Made by a program: the position numbers and the translations under genes. From Rhipicephalus microplus (taxonomy: Eukaryota; Arthropoda; Arachnida; Ixodida; Ixodidae), in the NCBI RefSeq assembly GCF_043290135.1, contig NC_134705.1:59981771-60045770 (forward strand): a DNA stretch of 64,000 nt, given 5' to 3'. The notes under the pieces were generated by a model that was not told the DNA's origin, did no database searches, and worked only from the letters and a program-made list of their open reading frames with translations. Positions 33,026 to 44,266 of this stretch are shown piece by piece (the stretch's first letter is position 1; each line of letters opens with the position of its first letter).

Positions 33026-35802
33026 AAAACCAGCAGCTGTGAATTGCCACCAGAATCAAATAATTGTGGTGTTACATGCATGCGTATTAAATGGTCATCC
33101 ACATGTACATCACTTAGTAGTGAATCTAATGGAAAGGGAGTTTTTGATTGGCTCAATATGTGAGCAAAGTGACAGCTAGCTGTTATTTTCATATGTGGTG
33201 TTTTAAAAATGTTGCACCCACATTTTTTCCATAAGTGTCCCCAATATATTTTCGCACCTGTGAATTTGAGTAATCTCACAATGTAATCAACATTATGATT
33301 ATTACACTTGTGGGATAAGACAGCAGAAATTAAGGTTCAACTTACCATAAGAGTAGAAAAAAGAGCATCGCTGTAGCTAATATGTTTCAGCAAGGAAACT
33401 CGATCTTCATGTAAAGGCAGCAGCGTACTGCTTACTTTCGAAGAGCATGCAAACGGGGGAGGGGAGGGAATAGGCTAATAACAAAATGAGCGAAGCCGAA
33501 GTGTACAGTATAAACTTAATTGTTCTCCATGTACAGTGTACTCCATGCACCTGGCCAAGCTCTACAAACATGATGACCACTACGTCTTATGCATGGAGAA
33601 ATGGTCTTATGTGTTCTTTTATGTGACACGGCACAGTGCTAGGGAATAAAACAGAAACTGACCTCCTTCAGTTACAAATGTTCTGGTATTCTAGTTCCCT
33701 GTATTTCAGCACACAGTCTGCCAGAATAAATGACAACTTGAACATTTCGAACTGGTGCGCTGCTTAGTCTAATCATCGCAGCGCCTTAAACCCGTATTCG
33801 CAAACCAACCTTGGCCCTACCTCACGTTTTCCTCAGGTTCCTGTACTCACTACGTGCATTATATGGGCATAGAAATGCTAACAGGGTTAAAGATAACAAG
33901 ATTGGTTCATGCATACTGGCCTACTTTGTTCATCAAGTGCAATAAAGGCTTAAAAACAATAAGGAAAACCTGAAGTAAGGTTTAGGTTGGTTTCTGAAGG
34001 GCTTTAAGGACACCAAAAGAACTCTGGATGTGAACAGTTTCAGCGCGTTTTACCTAGCAGAGCGCGCTCCAACCTTAAGGAAAAAGAAAGAAAAAAAAGC
34101 GACTTCAGAGCTTCTACTCCATATAATATGAAACCCCAGGCTCTAAAAGCCTTACCCTTGAAAACATGACCTCCGAGATTTGCACGCGCCAAAGGTGATC
34201 TTGCACACACGGAAGGTGTTACGTGGTGACACGATGAGAGAGAAAACTCTTTGCAGAGTACTCCTACGGTGTTCTATCACAGAATGCTTGCAGACGTGTG
34301 GCGCGAGCTGGTGCAGCTGACCGTGTAGGGCACTCGCACCACGGCCTGACCAGAGTAGAGTTACTGTATATGCTACCTAAAGGCAGGTGGCATATACAGA
34401 AACTCTAGACCAAAGAGAACGCGCGCGCATGCAAGTCCAGCCGTGCTCGCACAAAGTGGCGTTTGCGACAGTGGAACCTAGGCATCTTAGTCCAACCCAG
34501 CTAACTTGCTAAACAACGGGAGTTAGTTTGATATAGCGCAGAGTTCAATATAAACATTTCAGAGAATTTACTGTAGTCTAGATGAGACTTTCGGTGCGCA
34601 AGTTGGCTTCCCGGCACTTTTTCACGATAATACAAGAAAAAAAGGCAATAAACAGGAAAGTTATTAATTATGGTTTGTTGTTGGGGGCACAGTTAGAGCC
34701 ATAGTAAAGAATCACATAGACACCAAAAATGCAGAACTACAAAGCAGTTTTGTTTTTACACACATTGCAAACACATATCCGAAGGAGTCTGCAACACATA
34801 TGCAATTGTCCAAATAAGGCTTTTGTAGCAACATTTTGCAACATTTATCATTACAGAAACTGAGAACAAATATAGCACTGCTGTATGTATAACTTAATTT
34901 CATATTAAAGGTGAGAAGGGTGTATTTGCATTTAATAATGTTCATTTAAGGTAGTATAATTAGATTAGGTTTCAAGCATTATTACTTAAACTGCTAATAA
35001 TGTGTTATGAAATTAAATATTTAATCTCATACATTATACACCACCACATAAGTCAGTAAAACATTTTCCTCAACCACACTCGGTCACTAATATGTTACTA
35101 AACAGGTCTAGCACGCCGACTCGCGCGTCCGTCAGTGTAAAATGAGCTTTTAAAACACCAGCAGTATGCCACAATCGGTGCTCCACAATATTGCTGCATA
35201 TTTAATTGGATGTATTCGTATTTCACCTGTTAAGACTCTTAAGAATGCTCAGCGCCGATTGCGATGCATTGTTCGAGAAACCGAATTCGCATTTGTTCAA
35301 GATCATTGTTTGGTTAAGACTCAGATGTTCTATGCTGCATGCATAAACGTCTATGATGCACACTGTAGATCAGTTCGCTGATGCTCTGCTCGATGTTTCA
35401 TTTTTTTCGGGCACAGGTTTGCCCAAATAAAAAACTGCCAGGCCTGCACAGCATAGCCACAGTGCAAGCTGGAAGAGTGACCTACTGCACCATAAATCAT
35501 AATTTTTGTGTAGTAAGAAAGAGTACACTATCCCATTATTTGCCATTTTTTTGCAGAAGCACAGTACGTGCTACACATTTATAAGGCATTGCGTACTTTG
35601 TTGATTCTCTGGCTGAAAACGAAGAATTTCGCTTAGGCTTCTCCGTAATGGGTTGAAGCTTCCACCAACTCACTTGTTATGCTATTCACAATGTGCGACA
35701 CCTGGTAGTTACTTTACTGCTCTAAAACGCTTTATCACAGGTTAACAAGATCCCTTTCCTGGTATGAAACCTGCATAGGGTCGGTTTGCGACGAAGTTTC
35801 AA
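33026..35802. other. AT-rich intergenic sequence, no gene recognised
   Basis: No frame of recognisable origin. It contains one short hairpin (listed separately) and purine-rich runs near 34080-34105. Confidence 0.45.
34357..34406. repeat. Short inverted repeat (22-bp arms, 6-base loop)
   Basis: The left arm at 34357-34378 and right arm at 34385-34406 are complementary at 20 of 22 positions around AAAGGC. No TA or TTAA pair flanks it. The loop is too short for a typical miRNA precursor; it may be a MITE relic. Confidence 0.65.
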
Positions 35803-35876
35803 GCACCCGCGTAGCTCAGTGGTAGAATATTAGCCTGCCACGCAGAGGACTTGGCCTCGAATCCCATTCTATCCTT
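35803..35876 (+). repeat. tRNA-Gly(GCC)-derived relic
   Basis: Contains the A-box TAGCTCAGTGG, an anticodon loop CTGCCAC (GCC) and a B-box-like CCTCGAATCCC. These match the tRNA-Gly layout, but the acceptor ends (GCACCCG and TTCTATC) do not pair. It is most likely a SINE head or tRNA pseudogene, not a working tRNA. Confidence 0.6.
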
Positions 35877-36250
35877 AGTACTTTTATTTAGTTTTTTCTT
35901 ATTTCTCACCATAGTGGTTATAAACTTTTAGGCAGTGGCAGACTACAGCACAAAAATCGGCCCTTGTTGTGATAAAAGTGGTCTCGAACAGGCAGACAGT
36001 GCTTGTACACAAGTAAAACTGGCAGCATAAATATTTGTATAAGATATGACAAGTTAATGTCATGACCACATGGAAATACACTCCATGGCAATACATCTAA
36101 AGTTAGAGCTGAAATTTGGGCTAGTTCATTTTGACTTGAATACATACTGTAGCAAAACAAAAGGGCAAAAAAAGATGCACACACAAGTTTATTTACATAC
36201 ACAGGGAGGTACACAGGCGCACTAAGTGCACCCTCAATTGTCCTCACAAA

Positions 36251-36410
36251 AAAAATTGGGGGACCCTTAAGCATCACCTTCAAAAGTTGAACGCATTGAT
36301 TGATTGATATGTGGGGTTTAACATCCCAAAAACAACATATGATTATGAGAGACGCCGTAGTGGAGGGCTCTGGAAGAGTTGAACGCAATAACGATATTCT
36401 GTTCCCAGTG
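36251..36410. repeat. Interspersed repeat interrupted by a SINE
   Basis: AATTGGGGGACCCTTAAGC...GTTGAACGC...ATAACGATAT matches 60593-60655 (same order, about 80% by eye). The family is unnamed. The SINE fragment at 36296-36376 splits it at GTTGAACGCA. Confidence 0.6.
36296..36376 (-). mobile_element. Ruka-like SINE, copy 3 (81-bp fragment)
   Basis: Flanked by the 11-bp duplication AGTTGAACGCA at 36285-36295 and 36377-36387. Only the tail-proximal 81 bases of the SINE are present, so this is a severely 5'-truncated retroposition, not a deleted copy. Confidence 0.85.
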
Positions 36411-36952
36411 CATACTTCAAACACTTAGTGAATAGTACTTTTCATTGCATGATGTTACTCAAGAAGTTTACAATGTGGATTACTAGGATATAATCAATAA
36501 AGCTGAAAGTGGCTTGTGTCAGTGAAGCTTTCGCATATGGGCTGCATTTTATGTAATGGGTAGAGTACGTTTAACCGCAAGCAATTATTCACACGAATTT
36601 CTTCGAACTTGCTATACACCCACTATGCGGTCTCGAGGGAATTCATGCAGTGCCTTTTGTAATAGGTGGCCGACTTTAAACCGCAAAGTTATGATAATCA
36701 CATGTTCCGATGCCTGATGGCAATGCAGACTTGTACCACACAATAATACTGTGATATTACACATACTGTGAAGCTTCTATACAGGATGCGCATGTTTGTA
36801 AGGCTAAGAGCTTCTCAAGCTCCCTATAGCAGCTTTTTATTGCCCCTGCTATTGTGTAACAATGTTTACAATGAAAACAAAAAGAATTAGCATGAACTTT
36901 ATTTTCACTGCAGTTCCAATCAGAGGAAGTTCTTTTCACTGCATTTTCAGGC

Positions 36953-37135
36953 AGACGCGTGACTGTGTGATAGAACATTTGCTTGCCACACAAAAGCGCT
37001 GGGTTCCATCCTCACTTCGACATGAAATCTTTTGTTATTTCCATATTGATTTTCCGCTCACAACCGATGCCACCACCACAATTTTTTGCAAAATGAGCTC
37101 TTAAACACTATCGTATAAAAAAAATCAGCTTCTTG
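36953..37135 (+). repeat. Second tRNA-Gly-derived SINE-like copy
   Basis: The first 70 bases align with 35803-35876 (TTGCCACAC anticodon region and GGTTCCATCC B-box). The following GCTCACAACC...GAGCTC-TTAA-CACTATCG part matches 61149-61232. Together these suggest a tRNA-headed SINE with a non-tRNA body. Confidence 0.5.
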
Positions 37136-37335
37136 AAAGGAGCATGCACAAGTATAGCTTGATTTGACAACATAATGGTGACGATACAATCAGTTTATAC
37201 ATTTAGTTATCATTTTGTGTAACGAGTTTGGAGTTAAATTATCAGTTGAAAGTCTAGTGGTTGTAGTGTTCGGATATTTCTGCAGCCTTGTTTTGTTTCA
37301 CTATAATATGTATACAATACACCTATTGATCTTGT

Positions 37336-37410
37336 CATCATCATCATCATCAGCCTGACTAAGACTACTGCAGGACAAAGGCCTGTCCCATGTTCCGCCA
37401 GTCCACTCGG
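37336..37410 (-). mobile_element. 75-bp 3' tail of an RTE-like LINE
   Basis: Its complement reads TGGCGGAACATGGGACAGGC... then a GATGATGATG tail, the same 3' end as the LINEs at 41930 and 63960. It is flanked by an exact 12-bp duplication TATTGATCTTGT at 37324-37335 and 37411-37422, so it is a genuine, extremely truncated insertion. Confidence 0.88.
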
Positions 37411-37928
37411 TATTGATCTTGTACCTTTAAACAAATAGTTAGCACTGGTTTCAATCAGATAAGAGCTTTTTATGAAATGCGCGACTCACACGAGATTTTG
37501 TAATAACTTCCCTCGGAAGAGTTTGGGGTGACAGGTTATGACACTACCCCAACACAGGCCTCCGATGAATAAATATTGAAATGGTCCATCATGAACGCTA
37601 GCGCGTTCAGACATGCGTGAAAAAACTCAAGTACAACCGTAAGCTGATATATGGCTGACAGTAATGCTGAAGATGAGACCATAGGACCATATGGTACTCA
37701 GCCAGACTCACTCACTCATACTTAGCACCTGTTCAGAGAGTTTGCAGACCTATGGCAGCCACCACTGTGCCCACAGACTTAAACCTACACAGTACATGTA
37801 TATAAATGAAGTTGGTAGTATAAAAGTGTGCACACACATTTAAAAATGAAATATGAAAACAAAAACACAGACAGAACAATGACAGACATCTATGGGACGA
37901 CAAGTCCTGCAGTTGATGGGACACAATT

Positions 37929-37934
37929 TTTATT
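37929..37934 (-). terminator. Probable polyadenylation signal of PSMD4
   Basis: AATAAA on the minus strand (TTTATT on plus), about 96 bp beyond the PSMD4 stop codon. This gives a 3' UTR of roughly 110 to 130 bases. Confidence 0.65.
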
Positions 37935-38029
37935 ATTTTTTTTGTGATGGCCATAAGTCGAGAGAAAAAAAAAAAGAGAAGAGGAGAGGCAGAGTCAAGC
38001 AGGTGTTATGGCTACTGTTTTTCCTCGCT

Positions 38030-38206
38030 CTATTTGCCCTTGTTTTGGCCATCCTTGTCCTTCTTGGTCGTGTCTCCCTGGGTGAGCTCTCCCAGTGCAT
38101 TGCGGACAGTCTCGCTCTGGGGGTCCACACCAGGGAGGTTTTCAAGGACATACAGCAGGAAGGCGGGGTCCCGAATCATCTCGTAGTCTTCGGACTCTGC
38201 CTCATC
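38030..38206 (-). CDS. PSMD4: PSMD4/Rpn10 last coding exon
   Basis: 177 nt: 58 codons and TAG. It encodes [20 protein letters not shown], then [18 protein letters not shown] and a Lys/Gly/Asp-rich tail. This matches the conserved C-terminus of Rpn10/PSMD4 ([20 protein letters not shown] in human). The acceptor is GTTGTGCAG|GATGAG, phase 0. It joins 38302-38390 across a 95-bp intron. The C-terminal part of Rpn10 lies after the ubiquitin-interacting motifs; in the 26S proteasome the protein captures polyubiquitinated substrates. Confidence 0.93.
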   Translation of the reverse strand, partial: [58 protein letters not shown]

Positions 38207-38301
38207 CTGCACAACGGCCGTCACTGAAGCTTCAATGGGTTGAAGAGCACAGCTCAGGGGCAGGCAGAGTATTCGCCACCAACCCATTAGGTGTGGCCTA
38301 C

Positions 38302-38390
38302 CTTCTTGAGCTCTTCGGACTCGTCCGTCTCCATGGGCTCCTCCTTGACAACTACTGCAGGTGCTGCCCTTGTAGAAGGACCGTCAGGCT
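38302..38390 (-). CDS. PSMD4: PSMD4/Rpn10 penultimate exon
   Basis: 89 nt, acceptor TGTTACAG|AGCC and donor AAG|GTAGGC. With the single base carried from 57865 it reads QPDGPSTRAAPAVVVKEEPM then ETDESEELKK and passes to the last exon in phase. The sequence is an acidic, low-complexity linker that varies between species; human has SSAMDTSEPAKEEDD in this place. The intron upstream is about 19.5 kb. Identification rests on phase and position, since this linker alone is weakly conserved. Confidence 0.85.
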
Positions 38391-38981
38391 CTGTAACATC
38401 AGCCAAGGTGTCGTTTGTTTAGCAGTTATCAATAGTACAGGAGTGAATACAGTATAGTAGTTTGAAGCGACGTTGGAGAAAGAAATGTTGGAGAAAATTT
38501 CTAACAATATTCGTATCAGATAGCACTGTGAAGGCGTTTCTTTTGTCTAAGTTGATGAAGCACTGGTGGGGTGGTGTTTCAAAGTTGTCTTATCAAGAAC
38601 GAGACAATGCAGAGGCTGAATTGTATTTATGTAATAATTGTAATAATTTGGTGAAACCAAAGTGTTGCTGACAACACTTTACATGTGAAAGGCTAGGATG
38701 CCATTTTCTAAGCCTCTCCTCCTTTTTCAACTTCTGTGAAAGCCCAATTGATATGGCGGACAAGGCTGTGCTCCTTTCAAATCCGATGTTCCAAATCTGC
38801 CTCGTAGACGTCAATCTATAAGAACGTCTTAAATTTTGGATGATAAAAATCTTGGGCGTCCCATTTTTCCGATTTCTTGCCCTAATTTCAGGTCCAAAAC
38901 AGCATTACCTGAGCCCCCACCTCTGTCTCATCAGTCATCTCTATGTTGTAACCAGAATTTTCTTGGGTCAACAAATTTGCA

Positions 38982-39229
38982 ACCATAGCAGAGCCTGGCA
39001 GCTGTGCTGCAATAGGAGAGTGTGATGAGGTCAAGCATACTTAAAATTTGAAGGGGCCACTTCCAATCGAACTTAGACTGAATTTGTCTTTGAGAAGTTC
39101 GACCGACCGTAGCAAAGCCCAAACTGCAGCTTTGTCTCAATACGAGGCTGTGATGAGATGAAGCATACTGAAAACCTGAACGGGTCACTAAGTTAGACGT
39201 TGACTCTATATGTCTTTAGGAAGTTCGAA
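38982..39229. repeat. Tandem duplication of a 124-bp unit
   Basis: The units at 38982-39105 and 39106-39229 share ACC(A/G)TAGCA(G/A)AGCC, TGTGATGAG and AAGCATACT, and end with AGAAGTTCGA or GGAAGTTCGA. They are diverged. No coding frame was seen. Confidence 0.6.
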
Positions 39230-39705
39230 TAGTAAACTTTCCAGAGCGATCAAATCAAACAGCAAACACTAACAGAAAAATGTTCGAAATTTCGAATATT
39301 CGCACACCTTCAGTTTAGGCATTTCTGAGACTGTTAACGACTCGGTAAAACTTTTCTGATAGTGGCAAAAATTATAAGATCGTTCAACACAACTGTGCTA
39401 ACGAGCATGATTTTATCCTACACAAAAGGAATTATGATTTTAAATTTGACAATGAAAGTTGACAGAGAAAAACTGCTAGCGTCACTTAACAATGATGTGG
39501 TTTATTTAATCTACAGGCAAGAGAAGAAATCATCAGAGGTACACTCACTTTGCTTAAAAACAAACATATATAACTTGAAATTTTATTTTACGCACTTGAG
39601 GCAGGTGTAGGTTGTGCCAAAGTATTTTTTTTTCCTTTTTTCCACCCCTCTCACACATTCAAGAAGGCGCCTGGTGGTGCTACGTTCGCCTGCACCCGGC
39701 GCCAC

Positions 39706-39726
39706 TCACACACGCACGCACGCACG

Positions 39727-39773
<47 letters not shown>
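39706..39773. repeat. (CA)n microsatellite
   Basis: CACACGCACGCACGCGCGCG grading into about 18 CA units. Confidence 0.95.
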
Positions 39774-39776
<3 letters not shown>

Positions 39777-40339
39777 AGTCTTCGGCAAATAGCAGCGCGA
39801 CTGATTTCAGGAAATTTTCGAACCATTCCTGCTAGTCCAACGTAATACAGTCAAGTCCACATGCGTAAAAAGCACATTAGTCAACGACACCAATATACAC
39901 CGAGGTTCTACATAGAAAAATATTTTGCCATTACACTCCGCTTCACCAAGGCGTGCATGCTAGAGCAAGACTGATCTGGGTGAATTGGTTCGTAGCAATA
40001 GGAAGGCAGAGCGTGACAGACAATACAAGTGCTTGCTAATGTTCTTCGCCCACTGTTTCAGTTGCACTTCACTGTCCATGTTGGCACATTAGCATAAGCA
40101 ATGCAGAACACCTACACACAGCTGAAAGACAGCTGGGACCTAAAATTTTTTTTGTGAAGCACGTTCTATGTTTGTATTAGTAGCACGTTTGGCATGAGTG
40201 GCACCACTACAGTTTGTTTAACAACGCCGGCATACCAGTGTTGCTCGAACAGATGAACTTTTCTGCTTGACTGCGGTGGTTTTCCAGGCCGACTAAACGA
40301 AGCTAGAGAAACTGTGGTAATAGTATTTTATACTAGAAG

Positions 40340-41460
40340 TTAAAGGCGCAAACACGACACGGATAGAGAGACAATACACACACACAAGGAGTGGCACTTC
40401 CAACCAAGATTAAAAATTTATTTAGAAAGAGCACAGAACCACACCTTAATGCCCAGTTGCATTCAAGTAGCGTAACTTTTTTGGCGATATTGAAATGGAG
40501 GCTACGCAGACACATAGATCACCTAATTCTATTATTCTCTTGGCCTCAATGATTAGGAACACAATGACAATCCCAGAAGTGAATTGCGAGGTGGCCTTCT
40601 CTGCCATTTATGACGTTATTATACTGCCTTAGCTTGTCATTCAGGCATGACTCGGTATGGCCTACCTAACTTATACCACACAACAAGGATTACTCGTAGA
40701 CCACATGCGTCTGACAGCTTACATACTTGTTCTTGTGGTTCACATTGCAGGCTGGAGCTTTCCTGAGAAAAGGGTTAGTCATCTTGCAGAGACTGGAAAG
40801 CTTTAACAAGACAGAGAAGACCATCGTTACATCAACATGTTTGGCTATATTTTTCAAATTATGGGATATGCGGTGTACATAAGGAATCAAAGCAAACTCG
40901 TACTGTGACCTCCCATTGCACAAGGAAAGTGGATTCGCCGTCTCCCTACGGTACCTTCACAAATAGAAAGCGCTTCAAGCGATCTGTCTTTCCATGCCGC
41001 GTAAATGTCCAGATCAAAAACTAAAAAGGGAAGCTAAAAAGCTCGGTGAGAATATGAACCTACCAAAGTTCGTTAGGGACATCACAAACAGCAAATCAGG
41101 CACTCTCAAGTTCTTCAGTGCAAAGACTCACAAGGAGAGTTGCCCCCTCAGAGTCATTGTGTCAGAACTTGACACTTGGCAGAAATGCCTTGTCTTCCTG
41201 CACGATTGGTGATCCCTATCAGGTCAAAGATTTCAGTGAAGTAGTAACTTTCTTTCCGGGCAAGCAGGGATAGTTCTGTATGCTTTTTCGATTGAACAGA
41301 AAGACTTGTATTGCTCCAAGCTGAAAAATTCGTTCCTTCAGTGCACCCAGGACACCACAGACCAATCCACCCCCTGTCATTTCAAAACGATGCAGGTATA
41401 CCAGTAGGAAAATTCATGGCAACACTAGAGTTGTATTTGAGTTCGACTTAGAGTGGGACG
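40340..41460. pseudogene. Decayed Penelope-like element, two parts in opposite orientation
   Basis: Minus-strand part (40923-40340): ALIPYVHRISHNLKNIAKHV, SLCKMTNP and NHKNKYVSC, then VVYE and CLNDKL. This corresponds to the RT C-terminus and the start of a GIY-YIG endonuclease. Plus-strand part (40994-41220): NMNLPKFVRDITNSKSGTLK, FFSAKTHKESCPLRVIV, DTWQKCL, which is the upstream part of the Penelope RT. The two parts point away from each other around 40930-40990. Stops are frequent. Inverted partial copies are characteristic of Penelope-like elements. Confidence 0.6.
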
Positions 41461-41464
41461 GTAG

Positions 41465-41929
41465 CCTATAGGGAGCTTGCATGAACGGCGGCGACGCTAT
41501 GCACTCAGGGAGTGCATCAGTGCAGTCGTGTTTGCGAGCGTTGGCGTAGCTTGCAGGCGTGATCGAGAGCGAGCACGATGCAAATTTAACTCCAAGAAAT
41601 GTCTTGCACGATGTCAGCCTCACCGGAAGACTATATCACAACGCTGTGCCAGAAAGACCTCGAGCGTTACAATGCGACGAGAAGTCGCTCTGAGTGGATC
41701 GATTCTCGCTTCGTGCGGGCAACAGTGCAAGCGACATGGACTTGTGGCCGCGCGTCGACAGCTCCAATATTCATGGATTTCTTGTTCCGAAGATGAGTTT
41801 GATTACCCGGGAGCTGTTGAAGTTGATAAAGGCCTTCGAAGGTCACAAGTTCTGACGAGTGGCTGGTTGTGGCAGCCTTACCTGGGTGATGAAATTCGCC
41901 GCCGATACCGTGGCCATCGTCACTCAAGT
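41465..41929 (+). pseudogene. SWIM-zinc-finger gene fragment, exon A
   Basis: The plus strand reads MSASPEDYITTLCQKDLERY, then after a frameshift DMDLWPRVDSSNIHGFLVPK and SLITRELLKLIKAFEGHKF. An inverted, better spaced copy lies at 47812-48310. The exon runs into the duplicated GTCACTCAAGT of the RTE-like LINE. The corresponding donor CAA|GTAAGA is restored on the far side of the LINE at 47579. Exon B with the SWIM motif follows at 47635. I recall tick proteins combining this type of domain with YqaJ-like nucleases, but that part is not present here. Confidence 0.45.
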
Positions 41930-42222
41930 CATCATCATCGTCATCATCAGCCTGACTACGTCTACCGCAGGACAAAGGCCTCTCCCATGTTCCGCCAGTT
42001 AACTCTTTCAGTACGGCGCCATAGGCCATCAGACACGGGTGTCCGATGACTTCAAATCTCCCGCAAAAAATAAAAACAGCGCTTTACAGACAAGTTGCGC
42101 CATCTGGCATACTCTTTGAAAACTCCTCTTACAGTTCCAGCTTGGTTTGTTTACATTTCGCGCCCCGCCGTGGCGCTGAAGACGACACTTGAACCGAAAG
42201 TGGTTACGAGTTGCGTGCGAGA

Positions 42223-42413
42223 ATGGCGTCTCGTCAGCGTCGCGCTCCTCGAAAGCAGACTCTTGCAGCAAGTATTTCGGTCGCTTCTCATGCCGATTTT
42301 TCTGACCTAAGCAGTAGTGATGGCTCAAGCAACGATGCGGGATCGTCAGATTTTAGCTCGGACGACGACACTCCTGCTGCGCAGGGGCCTCAAGCTTCGA
42401 CAAGCGCTTGCAG
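42223..42413 (+). CDS. piggyBac transposase exon 1
   Basis: Starts at the ATG of MASRQRRAPRKQTLAAS, followed by an acidic Ser/Asp-rich stretch (DLSSSDGSSNDAGSSDFSSD) and ends in STSAC plus two bases. The donor is CAG|GTAAGA at 42414. The 85-bp intron 42414-42498 ends TTTCTTTAG, and the joined codon (AG+G, Arg) continues into VSTTYGRDTLPNSS without frame break. An acidic, low-complexity N-terminus is usual for piggyBac transposases. An upstream in-frame ATG at 42211 is also possible. Confidence 0.82.
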
Positions 42414-42498
42414 GTAAGATTCGTTTTCGACTTCGCGCTGTGTATATATAAAAAACGCACTTCATACTTGACGACAGTGCTATTGTTTGTTTCTTTAG

Positions 42499-44077
42499 GG
42501 TCTCAACAACATATGGCCGGGATACTTTGCCGAACTCATCGCGCCGTGTCAAGTTTTTGCCAACGAGAGAACCAGGTGCCTATGTTGGAGCAGTGATGCG
42601 GAGCGACGCGCGTCGGTTCTGTAGAGCGCTGGATTTTTTTCTGTTGTTTTTCACGACCGAAGTGATCAAGACTGTGTGCGAGAACACAAATAAATACGCC
42701 TGGATGCACATATTGGAGAAACAAACCTATTCTCGGCGTGACGGCTCCTGGGAGGAAGTCACTCCATTGGAGATGCTGCGACTAATTGGACTCATCATCT
42801 ACATGGGCCTTGTTGAAGTACCGCGACTGCACTTATATTGGCGGACCACAGGAACATTCAGTGACCTGCTGCCACCAAATATTATGCGACGAGATCGATT
42901 TTTCGCGCTGCTTGCCTTTCTGAGTGTAGGGGACCCAGAAGACGCAGCGGCGGCAGCATCTGATGGAAAGATATGGAGGGTGTCGTGGCTGCTGAGGCAC
43001 ATAAATCAACAATCAGTAAATTTCTTCCAGCCACAGCGGGACCTCTCCGTTGATGAACGTATGGTCAAATCTAAAGCCCGATCAGGAATCAGGCAGTACA
43101 TTAGGGACAAGGTGACTAAATTTGGCTATAAACTCTGGGTACTGGCAGATTCGAAAACCGGATACACACTTCAATTCTTCGTGTACACTGGTAAGCGTGA
43201 AGCACCGGGGCCTCATGGCTTAGCCTTTGATGTAGTGAACAGGCTTTGTACACAGTACCTTGATCAGGGATACAAAATTTATATGGATAATTTTTACACA
43301 TCAGGGAAACTTTTTGAACATCTGCTTCAGCGCAAGACACTTGCATGCGGGACAGCTCGCAAGGACCGTCGCTGCTTTCCAGCTGAATTGAAAGACACTG
43401 CATGGGAAAAACGGGCACAGCGTGGAGACATTCGATGGATTCGGAAGGGTAGCATCCTCTACATGCAGTGGAAAGACCGCCGGGCTGTGAGCTTGATGAG
43501 TACAATGCACACGGCAAACCAGCATGTGCCGGCCAAAAGAAGAGAGCGAAGGGGGAGCCAGTGGGCTCTGAAAGTAATCAAAAAGCCGCTCCTTGTCCAC
43601 GAATACAATGCTGGGATGTTAGGTGTGGACAAATCGGACCAAATCATTGGCACTTACAACGTCCTCAGAAAATGCGTGCGATGGTGGAAAACTCTCTTTT
43701 TTCACTGTGTTGACATCGCGTGCGTGAACAGCTTCATTCTCTTTCAAGAGCACCGAAAAAACAACCCAGAAGTCCCAGAACTTTCCAGGAGCATTTATTT
43801 TGATCAATTGGCTTTTAGAGAAGAACTAATTCATCAGATATTTGATTATGACGAAGTCGCACAAGGACACGCCCCCATTTCACCCCCCTTCGCACCATTG
43901 GACCCTCTTCGGCACCAACCAAAAAGAATGGATAAAAGAAGAAACTGTAAAATTTGCTACGAGAAAACAAAAACACAAAACAGAACAAGTGTCTATTGCT
44001 CCACCTGCAAAGTTTATCTTTGTTTCGTGCCCTCGCGCGACTGCTTTGCCGAGTGGCACAGCCGTCAAGGCCGCTAG
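42499..44077 (+). CDS. piggyBac transposase exon 2 (catalytic domain and C-terminal zinc region)
   Basis: Contains the whole catalytic domain. In the spliced 589-residue protein, D249 lies in SVDERMVKSKAR, D327 in IYMDNFYTSGK, and D441 with D444 in GVDKSDQ. The first two are 78 residues apart, as in piggyBac. The C-terminal cysteine-rich domain has CKICYEKTK, then CSTCKVYLC and a final CFAEWH, which binds the element ends. No stop or frameshift was found. The transposase cuts and pastes at TTAA without leaving a footprint. Confidence 0.96.
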
Positions 44078-44260
44078 ATTTACGGGCATCCAAAAATGCA
44101 GTACTTAGAGCACCGCATTGATATATATACTAACCGATAGCTGATAGAATAGGGTTCAATTTGTATATTTCAGAATTTCAAAAATAATTTTCTGGTTAAG
44201 CATACTCGCTCACTTTTTTGTGTTTGTACTTTTTTTGTGCATGTTTGTCTGTAATTGACA

Positions 44261-44266
44261 AATAAA
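44261..44266 (+). terminator. piggyBac polyadenylation signal
   Basis: AATAAA, 184 bp after the transposase stop and inside the element's right end. Confidence 0.65.

Noticed and set aside
35803..35876. Functional tRNA-Gly gene
   Set aside because: Anticodon loop and boxes look right but the acceptor stem does not pair and a related decayed copy exists at 36953; treated as a SINE or pseudogene.
41477..42049. 190-codon plus frame as one gene
   Set aside because: It crosses the target duplication, the LINE tail and the piggyBac boundary, so it is a composite of unrelated pieces.
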